Shown here: one piece after another, positions 8,993 to 18,048 of the stretch | How the letters are laid out: every line of letters starts with the position of its first letter | Numbering within the stretch: position 1 is the first letter of the stretch | Source: Haloferax marisrubri | GTDB taxonomy: Archaea; Halobacteriota; Halobacteria; Halobacteriales; Haloferacaceae | Length of the DNA: 64,000 nt | Direction: 5' to 3' | Assembly: GCF_001469875.2 (NCBI RefSeq) | Contig: NZ_LOPW02000010.1 | Span: 124,001-188,000, forward strand | Position numbers and translations under genes: made by a program | The notes under the pieces: generated by a model | Seen by the model: only the letters and a program-made list of their open reading frames with translations | What the model was told of the DNA's origin: nothing | Database searches by the model: none

Positions 8993-10042
8993 TCATTCCT
9001 CCCAGTCCCACCACTCCCCACGACTCTCAGAACCCAACACGTTCGCCTTCGAATACCGCTCAGCCTCGTCCTCGGCCAACACCGTCGTCCACGAAACCCG
9101 CTCGCTTTCCGCACCCGGTCCTCGACTGTCGTACTCCGCGTATTCGACCGTCTGCTCGGCTTCCGGGCGCGACCAGTTGTGCCACCCGTCGGGGAGGACG
9201 TGCGAGTCCATCCGCGTGCGAATAAACGCGGTTCGGGCGTGATTCCGCCACGGGCGGCCCAGATACACCTCGGACACGTCAGAGTCGGCGGTCAGTTCGC
9301 AGTCGAGAAAGACGAATCCGAAGGGCTCGTTCTCCGGCGTGGAGGCCGCCGTCACGTACGAGTCGGCTTTCGAGTGGACGCGGCAGTCCTCGAAGACGGC
9401 GGTCGCACCGCCGAAGACGAAGTCGGTCGTCCCCTCGACGTAGCACTCGGAGAAGTACTGGCGCGCACCTTCGCCGGCGGTGTAGACGGTGTCTTGGTGG
9501 CCGAGGAAGCGACAGTTCTCGAAGACGGCGCGGTCGGCGTCGACGTGGAGCGAAACGGCCTGTCCGACCGGGCCGGCGCTGTTCTCGACGGTCAGGTCGC
9601 GGGCGCGGAAGTCGTTGCCGCGGACCTTCAGCGTGTAAGTGAAGAAGGTGCTGTTGCGCCCGCGGTCGATTTTCTCGAAGTGGTCGTCGTGGGTGATGAC
9701 CGTCTCCTCAGCGCTCTCGCCGACGAGGGTGATGTCGGGGTTCCACGCGTGGACTTCGACTTTCTCGTCGTACACGCCCGCTCGGACGAGGATTCGGATT
9801 CGGTCCGGCGGGAACGACTTCGCGCCGTCGATGGCGGCCTGAATCGTCTCGTAGTCGCCGCTGCCGTCCTTGGCGACGACGTAGTCGTAGTCGCCGGAGT
9901 CGTCGGAACCGCGGGCATTCTCCGGGTCGTCAGACTCGTCAGCGTCGTCGCCGTCGTCAGCGTCCCCGAGAGTTCCGACCGCCCCGGCGGCGACGCCGAG
10001 ACAGCCGACCGCAACTGCGAGAGACGTGAGTAATGCGAGCAT
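8993..10042 (-). CDS. Pectinesterase (CE8 family)
   Basis: 349 residues. A hydrophobic N-terminus (LLTSLAVAVGCLGVAAGAVG) contains a possible lipobox ending at Cys14, then an Asp/Glu-rich linker to ~residue 52, then a right-handed beta-helix. Catalytic blocks: GPVGQAVSL (Gln161), LGHQDTVY (Gln183, Asp184), YVEGTTDFVFGGA (Asp207) and YLGRPW (Arg), so all expected CE8 residues are present. The enzyme removes methyl esters from pectin outside the cell, leaving polygalacturonate for lyases. No pectate lyase or uronate gene is next to it. Together with GH32 and GH68 genes nearby, it points to contact with plant material; its place beside a tRNA gene is typical of acquired DNA. Confidence 0.93.
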   Translation of the reverse strand: MLALLTSLAVAVGCLGVAAGAVGTLGDADDGDDADESDDPENARGSDDSGDYDYVVAKDGSGDYETIQAAIDGAKSFPPDRIRILVRAGVYDEKVEVHAWNPDITLVGESAEETVITHDDHFEKIDRGRNSTFFTYTLKVRGNDFRARDLTVENSAGPVGQAVSLHVDADRAVFENCRFLGHQDTVYTAGEGARQYFSECYVEGTTDFVFGGATAVFEDCRVHSKADSYVTAASTPENEPFGFVFLDCELTADSDVSEVYLGRPWRNHARTAFIRTRMDSHVLPDGWHNWSRPEAEQTVEYAEYDSRGPGAESERVSWTTVLAEDEAERYSKANVLGSESRGEWWDWEE

Positions 10043-10198
10043 GGGTCGTACCTCCCTCCCCGACGCTATACGCTTGGGGGATACCGGTGGAACTCACGGC
10101 GGCGCGGGGTGCGGTTTCACCACGTCACCTCGAATTCGCGCCACACCGTCACGAACGACCACGATAAACATTTACACGCACGCGGTGTCGCCTGAGCC

Positions 10199-11524
10199 AT
10201 GTCACGGTTCTCGATTCGGACCGCCCCGACTCGTCTCCGGTGGGCGCTCTGGGCGCTCTTGGCGACGGGCTTTCTCCTCGTCAGTTTCCACCGCGTGACC
10301 TCGGCGGTTCTCGCCGACGACCTCGCGCGGGCGTTCGACACGACCGGCGCGGAACTCGGCATGCTCCACGCCTCCTTTTTCTACATCTACGCCGGCCTGC
10401 AGTTGCCGGCGGGCATCCTCGTAGACCGCGCGGGGTCGCGCCGGGTCGCCGCCGGCGGCCTGGCCGTGATGGCGTTCGGCGTCTTCGGCTTCGCGCTCGC
10501 GCCGACCTACGGGGTGGCGTTCGCCTCGCGGGCGCTCCTCGGCCTCGGCGGGAGCGTCCTCTACACGGCGACGCTCCGGTTCCTCGCCAACTGGTACCGA
10601 CCGGACGAGTTCGCCACGATGACCGGGTGGACCGTCGCCGCGGCGGGGATGGGCGGCGTGCTCGCGACGACGCCGCTCGCGGTCGCAATCGACGCGGTCG
10701 GCTGGCGGTCTGTCCTCCTCGCGGTCGGCGTCGGCGGCGTCGGCCTCGCGGTCGTGACGTTCTTCGCCGTCCGCGATCGGCCGCGGGACGCCGGGTTCGA
10801 CCCCCTCGACGGCGTCCGTCCGCCCGCCTCGTCGGTCGAACTCGCGACGGTCGTCGAGAACACGAGACGCGTCCTCCGCGAGGGCGAGACGTGGCTGATG
10901 GGGACGATGCTGTTTCTCGTCTTGGGCACGAACTTCACCGTCACCGGCCTGTGGGGCGTGCCCTACATCGCCGACCTCTACGACGTGTCGGTCCGCACGG
11001 CCTCGCTTTTCGTCTTCGTCGGCAACGTCGGCTTCCTCCTCGGGTCGCCCGTGCTCGGGACGCTCTCGGACCGCATCGGCTACCGCACCGAACTCATCGT
11101 CGCCTCCTGTGTCGTCTTCACCCTCGCGTACGGGCTCGTCTTCCTCCTCGTGACGCCGCCGCTGTTGCTCGTCGGCGTCCTGCTGTTCTCGGCGCTGTTC
11201 GTCATGGGCGGGGCCGTCATCGCGTTCACGGTCGCCAAGGAGCGCCACGACGCCACCGCGAGCGCGACCGTCTCGGGCGCGATAAACAGCATGGGTTACT
11301 TCGGCGCGGCGCTGTTCCCGGCGGTGATGGGCCTCGCTCTCGACGCCTACTGGACGGGCGAGACGGTGGCCGGCGCTCGGGTCTACACGCCGACCGGCTA
11401 CCGCGTCGCGTTCGGCATCGCCACCGCCGCGGGGGTCGTCGCGGTGTGCTGTGCGTACCTGCTCCACCGGCGGGAGTCCCGGACCGACGCGGCTCCATCG
11501 GCGACCGCGGAGCCGACCGACTGA
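10199..11524 (+). CDS. MFS transporter
   Basis: 441 residues with about 12 membrane helices. Family marks include GLQLPAGILVDRAGSRRVAAGG after helix 2 (the DRxGxR loop), GLGGSVLYTATLRFLANWY in helix 4-5 and GTLSDRIGYRTELI in the matching loop of the second half. It lacks the nitrate-signature glycine helices of NarK carriers, so I do not assign it to the nitrate pathway. Closest in feel to the organic-anion or sugar-phosphate permease branch. Substrate unknown. A promoter-rich 150 bases separates it from the divergent pectinesterase gene. Confidence 0.85.
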   Translation: MSRFSIRTAPTRLRWALWALLATGFLLVSFHRVTSAVLADDLARAFDTTGAELGMLHASFFYIYAGLQLPAGILVDRAGSRRVAAGGLAVMAFGVFGFALAPTYGVAFASRALLGLGGSVLYTATLRFLANWYRPDEFATMTGWTVAAAGMGGVLATTPLAVAIDAVGWRSVLLAVGVGGVGLAVVTFFAVRDRPRDAGFDPLDGVRPPASSVELATVVENTRRVLREGETWLMGTMLFLVLGTNFTVTGLWGVPYIADLYDVSVRTASLFVFVGNVGFLLGSPVLGTLSDRIGYRTELIVASCVVFTLAYGLVFLLVTPPLLLVGVLLFSALFVMGGAVIAFTVAKERHDATASATVSGAINSMGYFGAALFPAVMGLALDAYWTGETVAGARVYTPTGYRVAFGIATAAGVVAVCCAYLLHRRESRTDAAPSATAEPTD

Positions 11525-11551
11525 GCCGCTCGCTCCCAGTGAGATGTCGTT

Positions 11552-12163
11552 TCAGCCCTCGTACTGCGCCAGCACGAACGGGTACTGGCTCCCCAACTCG
11601 TCGTCCACGACGAACTCGGATTCGACCGCGAACCCGACCGAATCGAGCGTCTCGTAGGTCTCTTCGATGTCGGGGAAGCTCCACCGCATCTCGACGCCGC
11701 TGTCGAGCCAGTCTGGGTTCGACCCGGTCCACGCCTCGCCGCCGACGGTCGAAAGCAGGGTGCCGCCGGGCCGGAGGACGCGGGCGAACTCCGCGAACAC
11801 CTGTTCGTGTTCCGCTACCGGGACGTGGATGACGGAGTAGAAGGCGCAGACGGCGTCGAAGGCGGCCGACCGGACCGGAAGCGCCGTCATATCACCCTGT
11901 GCGAACTCTGCCGCCGGCACGTCTCGGTGGGCGAGGCGCAGTTGCTCGCGGGAGAAGTCGACGCCGACCACGTCGAAGTCGGCCGTGAGGGCGTCTGTCA
12001 CGGGCGTTCCCTGCCCGCAGCCGGCGTCGAGGACCCGCGCGCCCGGGTCGAGGGCGTCGGCGAGTTCGCCGAGCACCGCGGGCGCGTCGTCGCTCCGCTG
12101 GTCGCGGTAGTCGTCGGCGAGGCTATCGTACGCGTCTCTGACGGCGCGTCGTTGGTCTGTCAT
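11552..12163 (-). CDS. Class I SAM-dependent methyltransferase
   Basis: 203 residues. VLDAGCGQGTP at 44-54 is the SAM-binding motif I, followed by VVGVDFSREQL (acidic ribose-binding residue), FAQGDMTALPV, FDAVCAFYSVIHVP and FARVLRPGGTLLSTVGG. The C-terminal part has an aromatic segment (WTGSNPDWL, MRWSFPDIEE) that may shape the substrate pocket. Soluble, cytoplasmic. Substrate (small molecule, quinone-like or other) cannot be told. Convergent with the MFS gene, 27 bases apart. Confidence 0.85.
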   Translation of the reverse strand: MTDQRRAVRDAYDSLADDYRDQRSDDAPAVLGELADALDPGARVLDAGCGQGTPVTDALTADFDVVGVDFSREQLRLAHRDVPAAEFAQGDMTALPVRSAAFDAVCAFYSVIHVPVAEHEQVFAEFARVLRPGGTLLSTVGGEAWTGSNPDWLDSGVEMRWSFPDIEETYETLDSVGFAVESEFVVDDELGSQYPFVLAQYEG

Positions 12164-12308
12164 TCTGGCACTCGGGTGAGTTCGACCGCGCAGTCGCCCG
12201 ATAAGTGTCTTGTCCCGGTCGACCCGCTCGCGGGCTGTCGGTTAGAAACGGAAGCGACGCTGAACACGGAGAATCGGCGGTCGAGACGCCTCGAAAACGG
12301 GGAGCCGC

Positions 12309-12920
12309 TTACCGGAGGTCGCGGACGAACCGCTCCGGTACGTAGTCGACGACGTGGTCGGGTATCGCCGCGACGGCGGTCTCCGCGACGGCGACCATCG
12401 GTTTCCGGAGCAGGACGTAGACGCCGGAGACGGCGACTGCGGCGATGACGAGCGTCTCCGCGAGGCCGTCGAAGGCGAGGACCGGCGGGACGGCAAAGGC
12501 GAGCGTCAGCGCGAGGTCCTCGGGCGCGCCGTCGTAGCGAATCAGGCGCTTCGGGGCGAGCCACCGGCCGTTCCAGTGGTCGTAGACGGCGCGCTCGGAG
12601 GTGCCGAGCCACGGCTTGAGTTCGAGGCCGCCGCCGAGCACGTCGGACGCGGAGTGGAGCGCGGCCGCCGCGAGGAACAGCGCGACGGCGAGCGTCGTGG
12701 TCGTCGGGTTCAGCGCGGCGACCGCTACTGCGGGCACGGCGAGCGCGCTGAAGTACACGGGGAAGTGGAGGGTCTTCCGGTGGCCCGCGTACAGGTCGAA
12801 GTCGGGGAACAGGCCGCCGAGTGCGGCCGCGAGTACCGGGAGCATCCCGGCCTCGGGGACCAGCGCCCACACGGCGGTGCCGAGGACGACACCCGCGAGG
12901 GCGTGAGTGGTGGCCATCAT
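12309..12920 (-). CDS. YdjM-like membrane-bound metal-dependent hydrolase family protein
   Basis: 203 residues with four to five membrane helices. MATTHALAGVVLG at the start, GGLFPDFDLYAGHRKTLHFPVYFSA and ALHSASDVLGGGLELKPW supply the conserved His and Asp residues (TH, PDxD, HRxxxH, HSxxD) of the DUF457/YdjM family, thought to bind a metal in the membrane. Biochemical role not established. A second ATG three bases in is an equal start choice. Confidence 0.8.
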   Translation of the reverse strand: MMATTHALAGVVLGTAVWALVPEAGMLPVLAAALGGLFPDFDLYAGHRKTLHFPVYFSALAVPAVAVAALNPTTTTLAVALFLAAAALHSASDVLGGGLELKPWLGTSERAVYDHWNGRWLAPKRLIRYDGAPEDLALTLAFAVPPVLAFDGLAETLVIAAVAVSGVYVLLRKPMVAVAETAVAAIPDHVVDYVPERFVRDLR

Positions 12921-13018
12921 CGATGGGGCGTATGCAATCTGGAGGAAAAACGATGTCGGTGGTCGTGCTAGCTAGTACCACGGTCGAATTTAGGCCGTTC
13001 AGGCCGTAGCACACCGCA

Positions 13019-13636
13019 ATGATACCCCGTCGAATCGAGCGGGTCGCGGGACGGGCGATTCAGGTCGTCATCTTGTGTATCTTCCTCATCGGTCTCTACA
13101 CGCGGAACCTGAGCGTCGTCGTCAACGCGGTGCTCGCGCTGGGCGCGACGTTCCTCCCCGCGGTGCTCCGCCGCGACTGGCAGATTCGGCTCCACCCGCT
13201 TCTCGGTCTCTGGTTGGCGCTGGCGGTGTTGCTCCACGCTATCGGCATGCTCGGCCCGTACCACTACATCGACTGGTGGGACCACGTCACCCACACGCTC
13301 TCGGCGTCCGTGGTCGCGGCGGTCGGCTACGTCACCGCGCGGGCCGTCGACGAGTACACGGAAGCCGTCTACCTCCCCGACCGCTTCATGTTCGTCTACA
13401 TCCTGCTTTTCACGCTCGCGGCCGGCGTGTTCTGGGAGGTGTTAGAGTTCGGTGCGCGCCTCGCCGCCGAAGCCGTCGGTTCGGAGGCCATCCTCGTCCA
13501 GTACGGACTCGCCGACACCATCGTCGACCTCGTCTTCGACACCGTCGGCGCGGTGCTCGTCGCCCTCTTCGGGACGCCGCCGCTCGCGGACACCATCGAC
13601 TCGGTCATCGAGCGTCTCGAACGGACCCGACCCTGA
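13019..13636 (+). CDS. Polytopic membrane protein, YjdF/DUF2238-like
   Basis: 205 residues with about five membrane helices (VVILCIFLIGLY, VVVNAVLALGATFLPAVL, LGLWLALAVLLHAIGML, YILLFTLAAGVFWEVLEFG, TIVDLVFDTVGAVLVALF). YHYIDWWDHVTHTLSA and VFWEVLEF, and a late LVFDTVGA, are the marks of the family; the WDHVTH and FWEVLE residues may line a polar site in the membrane. No function is known. It is divergent from the YdjM-like gene; the shared 98-base gap holds both promoters. Confidence 0.75.
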   Translation: MIPRRIERVAGRAIQVVILCIFLIGLYTRNLSVVVNAVLALGATFLPAVLRRDWQIRLHPLLGLWLALAVLLHAIGMLGPYHYIDWWDHVTHTLSASVVAAVGYVTARAVDEYTEAVYLPDRFMFVYILLFTLAAGVFWEVLEFGARLAAEAVGSEAILVQYGLADTIVDLVFDTVGAVLVALFGTPPLADTIDSVIERLERTRP

Positions 13637-13677
13637 CGGGGGCCATCTTTTAGCCACCCGGTGTGCATACTACTACC

Positions 13678-14331
13678 ATGAATTTCGTTATCGTTGGGTA
13701 CGGTCGCGTGGGTTCACGCACCGCCCGAGTGCTCCGCGAAGAGGGCCACGACGTGACGGTCGTCGACAACAGCGACAAGAAAGTCGACCGCGCCCGCGAC
13801 GAGGGGTTCGAGGCCGTCCTCGGGGACGGCGGGACCGAGAGCGTCCTCCAGGAGGCCGGAATCGAGCGCGCCGACGCGGTCGGCGGACTCACCGGCGACC
13901 CGAACATCAACTTCGCGGCCTGCATGCTCGGCAAGGAGTACGACTGCCGGACGGTCATGCGAATCAGCGAGGACTACCGCCAGGAGATTTACGAGCGCTA
14001 CGCCGACGACGTGGACGAGATTATCTACCCCGAACGCCTCGGCGCGGCCGGCGCGAAGACGGCCCTCCTCGGCGGCGACTTCAACGCCATCGGCGACCTG
14101 ACCGACCAACTTCGACTGACGACGGTAACCGTCCCCGACGACGCTCCCGTCGTCGGCGAACACGTCGCCAACATCGACCTCGGCGCGGACGGCCGCGTCT
14201 ACGCCCACGGCCGGGAGCGCGAGCCCATGACGATTCCGCTTCCGGGGACGGTCGTCGAGCCCGGCGACCAGCTCGCGCTCCTCACGGAGCGCAACGCGCT
14301 GGAGCGAGTCCGGTCGAAACTGCTCGGCTGA
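13678..14331 (+). CDS. TrkA-type NAD-binding K+ channel/transport regulator
   Basis: 217 residues. A Rossmann RCK-N domain (NFVIVGYGRVGSRTARVL at 2-19, VVDNSDKK, GDGGTESVLQEAGI) is followed by an RCK-C domain from ~residue 140 (VTVPDDAPVVGEHVANIDL ... IPLPGTVVEPGDQLALLTERNALERV). Such subunits sense NAD(H) or nucleotides and gate TrkH-like potassium channels, vital in a high-potassium cytoplasm. No membrane partner is next to it. The start at the second Met of the open frame fits the fold exactly (N-terminal MNFVIVG). Confidence 0.9.
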   Translation: MNFVIVGYGRVGSRTARVLREEGHDVTVVDNSDKKVDRARDEGFEAVLGDGGTESVLQEAGIERADAVGGLTGDPNINFAACMLGKEYDCRTVMRISEDYRQEIYERYADDVDEIIYPERLGAAGAKTALLGGDFNAIGDLTDQLRLTTVTVPDDAPVVGEHVANIDLGADGRVYAHGREREPMTIPLPGTVVEPGDQLALLTERNALERVRSKLLG

Positions 14332-14694
14332 CTCCCGACCCCGAACCGACGCTCTTCTCTTCGCGCTGCCGCTCGTGCCGGTGTCACTTGTGCGGTGTCA
14401 CTTGTGTCGACGCCTGTCGCCGTCGAGACGGCTCTCTGCGGTTGTAGTCTGCCTCGGAAAACAGCGCCGTGGTGGCGGCGCCGCGTTGTCGTACCGGGGG
14501 AACCAGAACGACGATGGTGGTGGTGGTTTTCGTGCCGGGCGCGCCGGTGGGAGGATGGGAACTGAGGCCGAGTGCGCGCCCTATCATCGGGTACGTATGG
14601 GGAACCTTAAATCTGCGTCAGACGGGGGTCACACGCCATCTATGCGCAATATCTGCTGTTATACCGCCGGTAAAACCACCCCGGTTCCCCGCGC
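14332..14694. other. 363-base gap between convergent genes
   Basis: No convincing gene. It holds a 14-bp direct repeat (GTGTCACTTGTGCG at 14381, GTGTCACTTGTGTC at 14395), a short G/T-rich run near 14511-14530, and a TATA-like CCTTAAATC at 14605 that leads into a 19-codon frame (14642-14700) I do not consider coding. Confidence 0.5.
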
Positions 14695-15561
14695 TCAGTA
14701 GACGAGTTTCCCCTCGACGAACTGGCGGACTCGGTCGTCGTCCGGTGACTCGAACACCTCGTCGGTCGGCCCCGATTCGATGCACGTCCCGCCGAGGATG
14801 ACGGCCGTCCGGTCTGACACCCGCCGGGCCTGCTGCATGTCGTGGGTGGCGAGCGCGACGGCGATGCCGCGGTCCCGCGCCGCCCGCATCGCCGACTCGA
14901 TGGCGGCGGTGTTCCGCGGGTCGAGGTTCGAAGTCGGCTCGTCCAGCAGCAACACGTCGGGGTCGGGCGCGAGCGCCCGAGCGATGGCGACGCGCTGGGC
15001 CTCGCCCGCCGACAGCGAGCCGGCGTCGCGGCCGACCTTGTCGAACATCCCGACGGTCCGAAGCGCGTCCTCGACCGTCTCAGACGGCTCTTCGCGGCCG
15101 AACAGCCCTTCGACCGCGTCGCGGACGCGAGCCGACCACGACCGGCGGACTCGGAGCCCGTAGGAGACGTTCTCCTCGACCGTCGTCGAAAACAGGCTCC
15201 GCGTCTGGAACGCCATCCCGACCCGGCGTCTGACCGCCAGCCGGCGGGCCTCGGGGAGGCCCCACACGTCGTCGCCGCCGACCTCGACCGTCCCCTCGTC
15301 GGGACGCTCGAACATGGCGAGCAGTCGGAAGAGCGTCGTCTTCCCCGTCCCCGAGGGGCCGACGACGGCGAGAATCTCGCCCGGTTCGACGGCGAGCGAG
15401 ATGTCTTCCAGCACCGTGCCGTCGCCGAAGCCGTGGCCGAGGCCGCGGGCCGCGAGTCGGGTCTTGCTCCGCCGCGCACCGTTCGACGCCGGGTCGGGTG
15501 CGGTGGTCTCGTCGGGTTCTCCGGAATCGGGTTCATCGGCTCCCGGTCTCTCGGTCGTCAT
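14695..15561 (-). CDS. tupC: Tungstate-type ABC transporter, ATP-binding subunit
   Basis: 288 residues. A disordered acidic N-terminal ~30 residues precedes the ATPase: Walker [10 protein letters not shown] at 68-76, Q-loop in [10 protein letters not shown], signature [15 protein letters not shown] (a variant of LSGGQ), Walker [14 protein letters not shown] and switch His in ATHDMQQA. It powers uptake through the permease encoded just upstream; the stop and start overlap by 4 bases. With the binding protein the set is a TupABC/WtpABC-type oxyanion importer. Haloarchaea use tungsten or molybdenum in pterin enzymes such as the nitrate reductase encoded here. Confidence 0.88.
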   Translation of the reverse strand: MTTERPGADEPDSGEPDETTAPDPASNGARRSKTRLAARGLGHGFGDGTVLEDISLAVEPGEILAVVGPSGTGKTTLFRLLAMFERPDEGTVEVGGDDVWGLPEARRLAVRRRVGMAFQTRSLFSTTVEENVSYGLRVRRSWSARVRDAVEGLFGREEPSETVEDALRTVGMFDKVGRDAGSLSAGEAQRVAIARALAPDPDVLLLDEPTSNLDPRNTAAIESAMRAARDRGIAVALATHDMQQARRVSDRTAVILGGTCIESGPTDEVFESPDDDRVRQFVEGKLVY

Positions 15562-16256
15562 CGTCCCCTCCCGTTCCGTCCGGGGGTCCGGTCGCGGAAG
15601 CGCGCGCCGAGGGCGTTCACGCCGAGGACGAGCGCGAGCAGGATGGCGCCGAGGGCGATGCCCGTCTCGATGTTCCCCTTCCGCGCCTCGACGGTGATGG
15701 CCGTCGTGAGCGTCCGGGTGAACGACGTGCTGTCCGAGAAGACGATGTTGCCGCCGACGATGAGCACGGAGCCGACCTCGCTGATGGCGCGGCCGTAGGC
15801 GGCCAAGAGCGCCGTGACGATGCCGTAGCGCGCCTCGCGGACGACCAACAGGGCGACGTCGGTCGAGGTGCCGCCGGCGGCGAACGCGGCGTCTCTGAGG
15901 TCCTGCGGGACCGACTGGACCGCCGAAAGCGAGACGCTCACGAGGACGGGGAGCGCGAGGATGGTCTGCGAGAGAATCATCGCCTCGGGGGTGAACAGCA
16001 GTTCGAACGTCCCGAGCGGCCCCGAGCGAGACAGCGCCAAGAGGACGACGAGCCCCACGACGACGCTCGGAAAGCCCATCCCCGTCGAGATGACGGAGGT
16101 GACGACCGACTTCCCGTAGAAGTCGCGGAACCCGACCGCCAGCGAGATTGGCAGGCCGAGCGCGGCGCTCAGCGCGACCGCCGCGGTACTCACGTACAGC
16201 GAGACGGCCGTGATGCTGACGAGGTAGGTGAGGTTCAGGTCGCCGAGGGCGAACAC
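15558..16256 (-). CDS. tupB: Tungstate-type ABC transporter, permease subunit
   Basis: 232 residues with five to six membrane helices. [20 protein letters not shown] is the EAA loop that docks to the ATPase, in the exact form found in TupB permeases (GRAxxEVGAxxxVGGNI). Lies between the binding-protein gene (24-base gap) and the ATPase gene (4-base overlap), all in one operon on the minus strand. Confidence 0.9.
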   Translation of the reverse strand: MFALGDLNLTYLVSITAVSLYVSTAAVALSAALGLPISLAVGFRDFYGKSVVTSVISTGMGFPSVVVGLVVLLALSRSGPLGTFELLFTPEAMILSQTILALPVLVSVSLSAVQSVPQDLRDAAFAAGGTSTDVALLVVREARYGIVTALLAAYGRAISEVGSVLIVGGNIVFSDSTSFTRTLTTAITVEARKGNIETGIALGAILLALVLGVNALGARFRDRTPGRNGRGR

Positions 16257-16280
16257 GGGCGGTGGTGGGGTCCGGTCGGA

Positions 16281-17309
16281 CTAAAAGTCCTGGGGGACGT
16301 GCTGTGCCACCCACGACTCGAACTGCGCGTCGGAGACCGACGCCGACGACGAGGCGTTCTCCCCGCCGTCGTAGTTCTCGGGGACGTACTGGCCGAACTG
16401 CGGGTCCTCCGAGAGCGCGTTGGGGAAGAACAACTGCGACCCGTTCGCCGTGTAGTTGCTGATTATCTCCTGTCCCTCGGGGCTCGTGAGGAAGCCGGCG
16501 TAGGCCATCGCCAGCGAGTAGTTCACGTCGGGGTACATCGCGGGGTTGACCGGGATGACGCCGTAGGGGTTCTTCAGGATGGTCGGGCCGCCCTTGAGCG
16601 GGCCCTGCACCTGGATTTCGAGGTCGATGTTGTCCTGCGTCGCGAGGAACGTCCCGCGGTCGGCGAGCGTGTACGCGCCCGACTGGTCGGCCTGCACGAG
16701 CGTGTCGCCCATGCCCTTACCGATTTCGCGGTACCACGTCCCCGACGGCTCGACGTCGGCGGCCTCCCAGATGAGCAGTTCCTTCTTGTTCGTCCCCGAG
16801 TCGTCGCCGCGGGAGACGAACGTCGCCTCGGCGTCCGCGATGGTCGCGAACGCGTCGGCCGCGCTCTCCATCCCCGAGATGCCCGCGGGGTCGTCCGCCG
16901 GCCCGACGACGACGAAGTCGTTGAACATCACGTCGCGGCGGTTGACGCCGTACCCTTCCTGCAGGAACTCGTCTTCCGCGCCGCGAGCGTGGACGAGAAT
17001 CACGTCCGCGTCGCCGTTTCGCGCCGTCTCGATTGCCGCGCCGGTCCCCTGTGAGATGGTTTTCACCCGAGCGTTGAACTTCTCCTCGAACACCGGGTTC
17101 AGGGCGTCGAGCAGTCCCGTGTCGTACGTGCTCGTCGTCGTCGCCAGCGTCAGTTCCTGGGTCGCGCCGCTCGCGCTTTGGCTCCCCTCGGAGCCCCCCG
17201 CGGTCTCGTTGTTCGCCTGCGGGGGATTCGCGTCCCCCGTGCATCCGCTCAGTCCGAGAATCGCACCGACACCGGCAGCCTGTAAGAAGCGCCGTCGCTC
17301 TATCGCCAT
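16281..17309 (-). CDS. tupA: Tungstate-type ABC transporter, binding lipoprotein
   Basis: 342 residues. N-terminus [10 protein letters not shown]...LSGC combines a twin-arginine signal with a lipobox (Cys23), then a Gly/Ser/Asn-rich linker to ~residue 50. The core opens [18 protein letters not shown], and later has [21 protein letters not shown] and [15 protein letters not shown], which are hallmarks of TupA-type tungstate binders (the TTTST and GxGxA segments bind the oxyanion). It works outside the membrane, anchored by a lipid. First gene of the operon. Molybdate is an alternative ligand, but the TTTSTxxTGLLD form favours tungstate. Confidence 0.9.
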   Translation of the reverse strand: MAIERRRFLQAAGVGAILGLSGCTGDANPPQANNETAGGSEGSQSASGATQELTLATTTSTYDTGLLDALNPVFEEKFNARVKTISQGTGAAIETARNGDADVILVHARGAEDEFLQEGYGVNRRDVMFNDFVVVGPADDPAGISGMESAADAFATIADAEATFVSRGDDSGTNKKELLIWEAADVEPSGTWYREIGKGMGDTLVQADQSGAYTLADRGTFLATQDNIDLEIQVQGPLKGGPTILKNPYGVIPVNPAMYPDVNYSLAMAYAGFLTSPEGQEIISNYTANGSQLFFPNALSEDPQFGQYVPENYDGGENASSSASVSDAQFESWVAQHVPQDF

Positions 17310-17329
17310 GCATTGTGGTTCGGCGAACG

Positions 17330-17360
17330 CGGATTAACTGTTTCCCACGTAACGTAACCA
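17330..17360 (-). promoter_or_regulatory. Promoter of the tungstate operon with a tandem ACGTA motif
   Basis: On the minus strand GTTAATCC sits about 28 bases before the tupA ATG. Directly upstream, at 17346-17358, CACGTAACGTAAC holds two touching ACGTA units. That is where an archaeal regulator would touch TFB/TBP, so a metal-oxyanion regulator site is possible. Confidence 0.4.
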
Positions 17361-17449
17361 CAAAACATTTCAATAACGACAAATCGAAACTATTCGAGTC
17401 CGAAACCGGTTGCGTCGGATTCTTTTCGACCCGTCCCGTGGTGACGGAC

Positions 17450-17548
17450 ATGAGTTGGGAGTCGCTTTTCGACCGCGCCGCCGCCTACGAGACGACCGAA
17501 GCCGACATCACCGAGGCGCTTCGCGCCCGCCGAGGCGACGATGCCTGA
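17450..17548 (+). CDS. 32-residue small protein, coupled to the PIN-like gene
   Basis: MSWESLFDRAAAYETTEAD followed by a short acidic helix ending RRGDDA. The stop overlaps the start of the next gene by 8 bases, so translation is likely coupled. Too short to place in a family by eye. A small protein in front of a PIN-like protein resembles an antitoxin-toxin layout, although 32 residues is very short for an antitoxin. A longer in-frame start at 17315 would run through the divergent promoter and is unlikely. Confidence 0.55.
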   Translation: MSWESLFDRAAAYETTEADITEALRARRGDDA

Positions 17549-18017
17549 GACGGAGCCCTCGCCCGCGCGGGTCGTCGCCGACGCCGACGTGCTCGCGGCC
17601 GACCTTCTCGTCGATGGCCCGTCCAGGGCGGCGCTCGACCACCTCCGCCGGCACTCGTGGACGACGCTCGTCGCCAGCGACCCGCTTCTCGACGACGCCG
17701 AGGCGGTCGTCTCCTCGCTCGCGGACGCCGACCTCGCGGCCGACTGGCGCGAGAAAATCGACTCGTGGGCCGAACTCGTCTCCCACCCGGACGGCGACAA
17801 CCCCGCGCTGGCGTCGGCCTACCGCGGTGGCGCGATGCACCTCCTCACGTTCGACGACCGGCTCAGCTCGGCGCAGGCGGGCGCGGCGCTCGGCGGCCGC
17901 TTCCCGGTCAGCGTCCGACACCCGAAGGCGTTCGCGTCGCTGTTCGCGCCGGAGAGTCTCTACGTCGAAGTCGAAGGCGGGTCGTACCCCGGGCCGGACC
18001 GCGACCCGCGGGCGTAG
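17541..18017 (+). CDS. PIN-like domain protein
   Basis: 158 residues. VVADADVLAADLLVDGPSRAALDHLRRH at 11-38 gives the first strand and acidic cluster of a PIN fold, WTTLVASDPLLDDAEAVVSSL the second region, and GGAMHLLTFDDRLSS the late 'LLTxDxxL' strand with paired Asp. PIN proteins are metal-dependent RNases, often VapC toxins. The middle acidic residues are less clear than in active enzymes, so it may be inactive. It overlaps a 32-residue gene upstream. Likely a haloarchaeal PIN-like family of unknown target. Confidence 0.65.
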   Translation: MPETEPSPARVVADADVLAADLLVDGPSRAALDHLRRHSWTTLVASDPLLDDAEAVVSSLADADLAADWREKIDSWAELVSHPDGDNPALASAYRGGAMHLLTFDDRLSSAQAGAALGGRFPVSVRHPKAFASLFAPESLYVEVEGGSYPGPDRDPRA

Positions 18018-18048
18018 TCGCCGCCCGAACCGCCGACCACCCGGCGGG

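Noticed and set aside
10202-11467. Long minus-strand frame across the MFS gene
   Set aside because: Highly charged and repetitive (Arg/Glu/Asp) with no fold; the plus strand encodes a clear 12-helix transporter.
10199-11524. MFS gene as the nitrate carrier (NarK) of the nas cluster
   Set aside because: It is 20 kb away and lacks the nitrate signature helices.
14642-14700. 19-codon frame downstream of a TATA-like element
   Set aside because: Too short to support and overlaps the end of tupC on the other strand; no ribosome-binding site.
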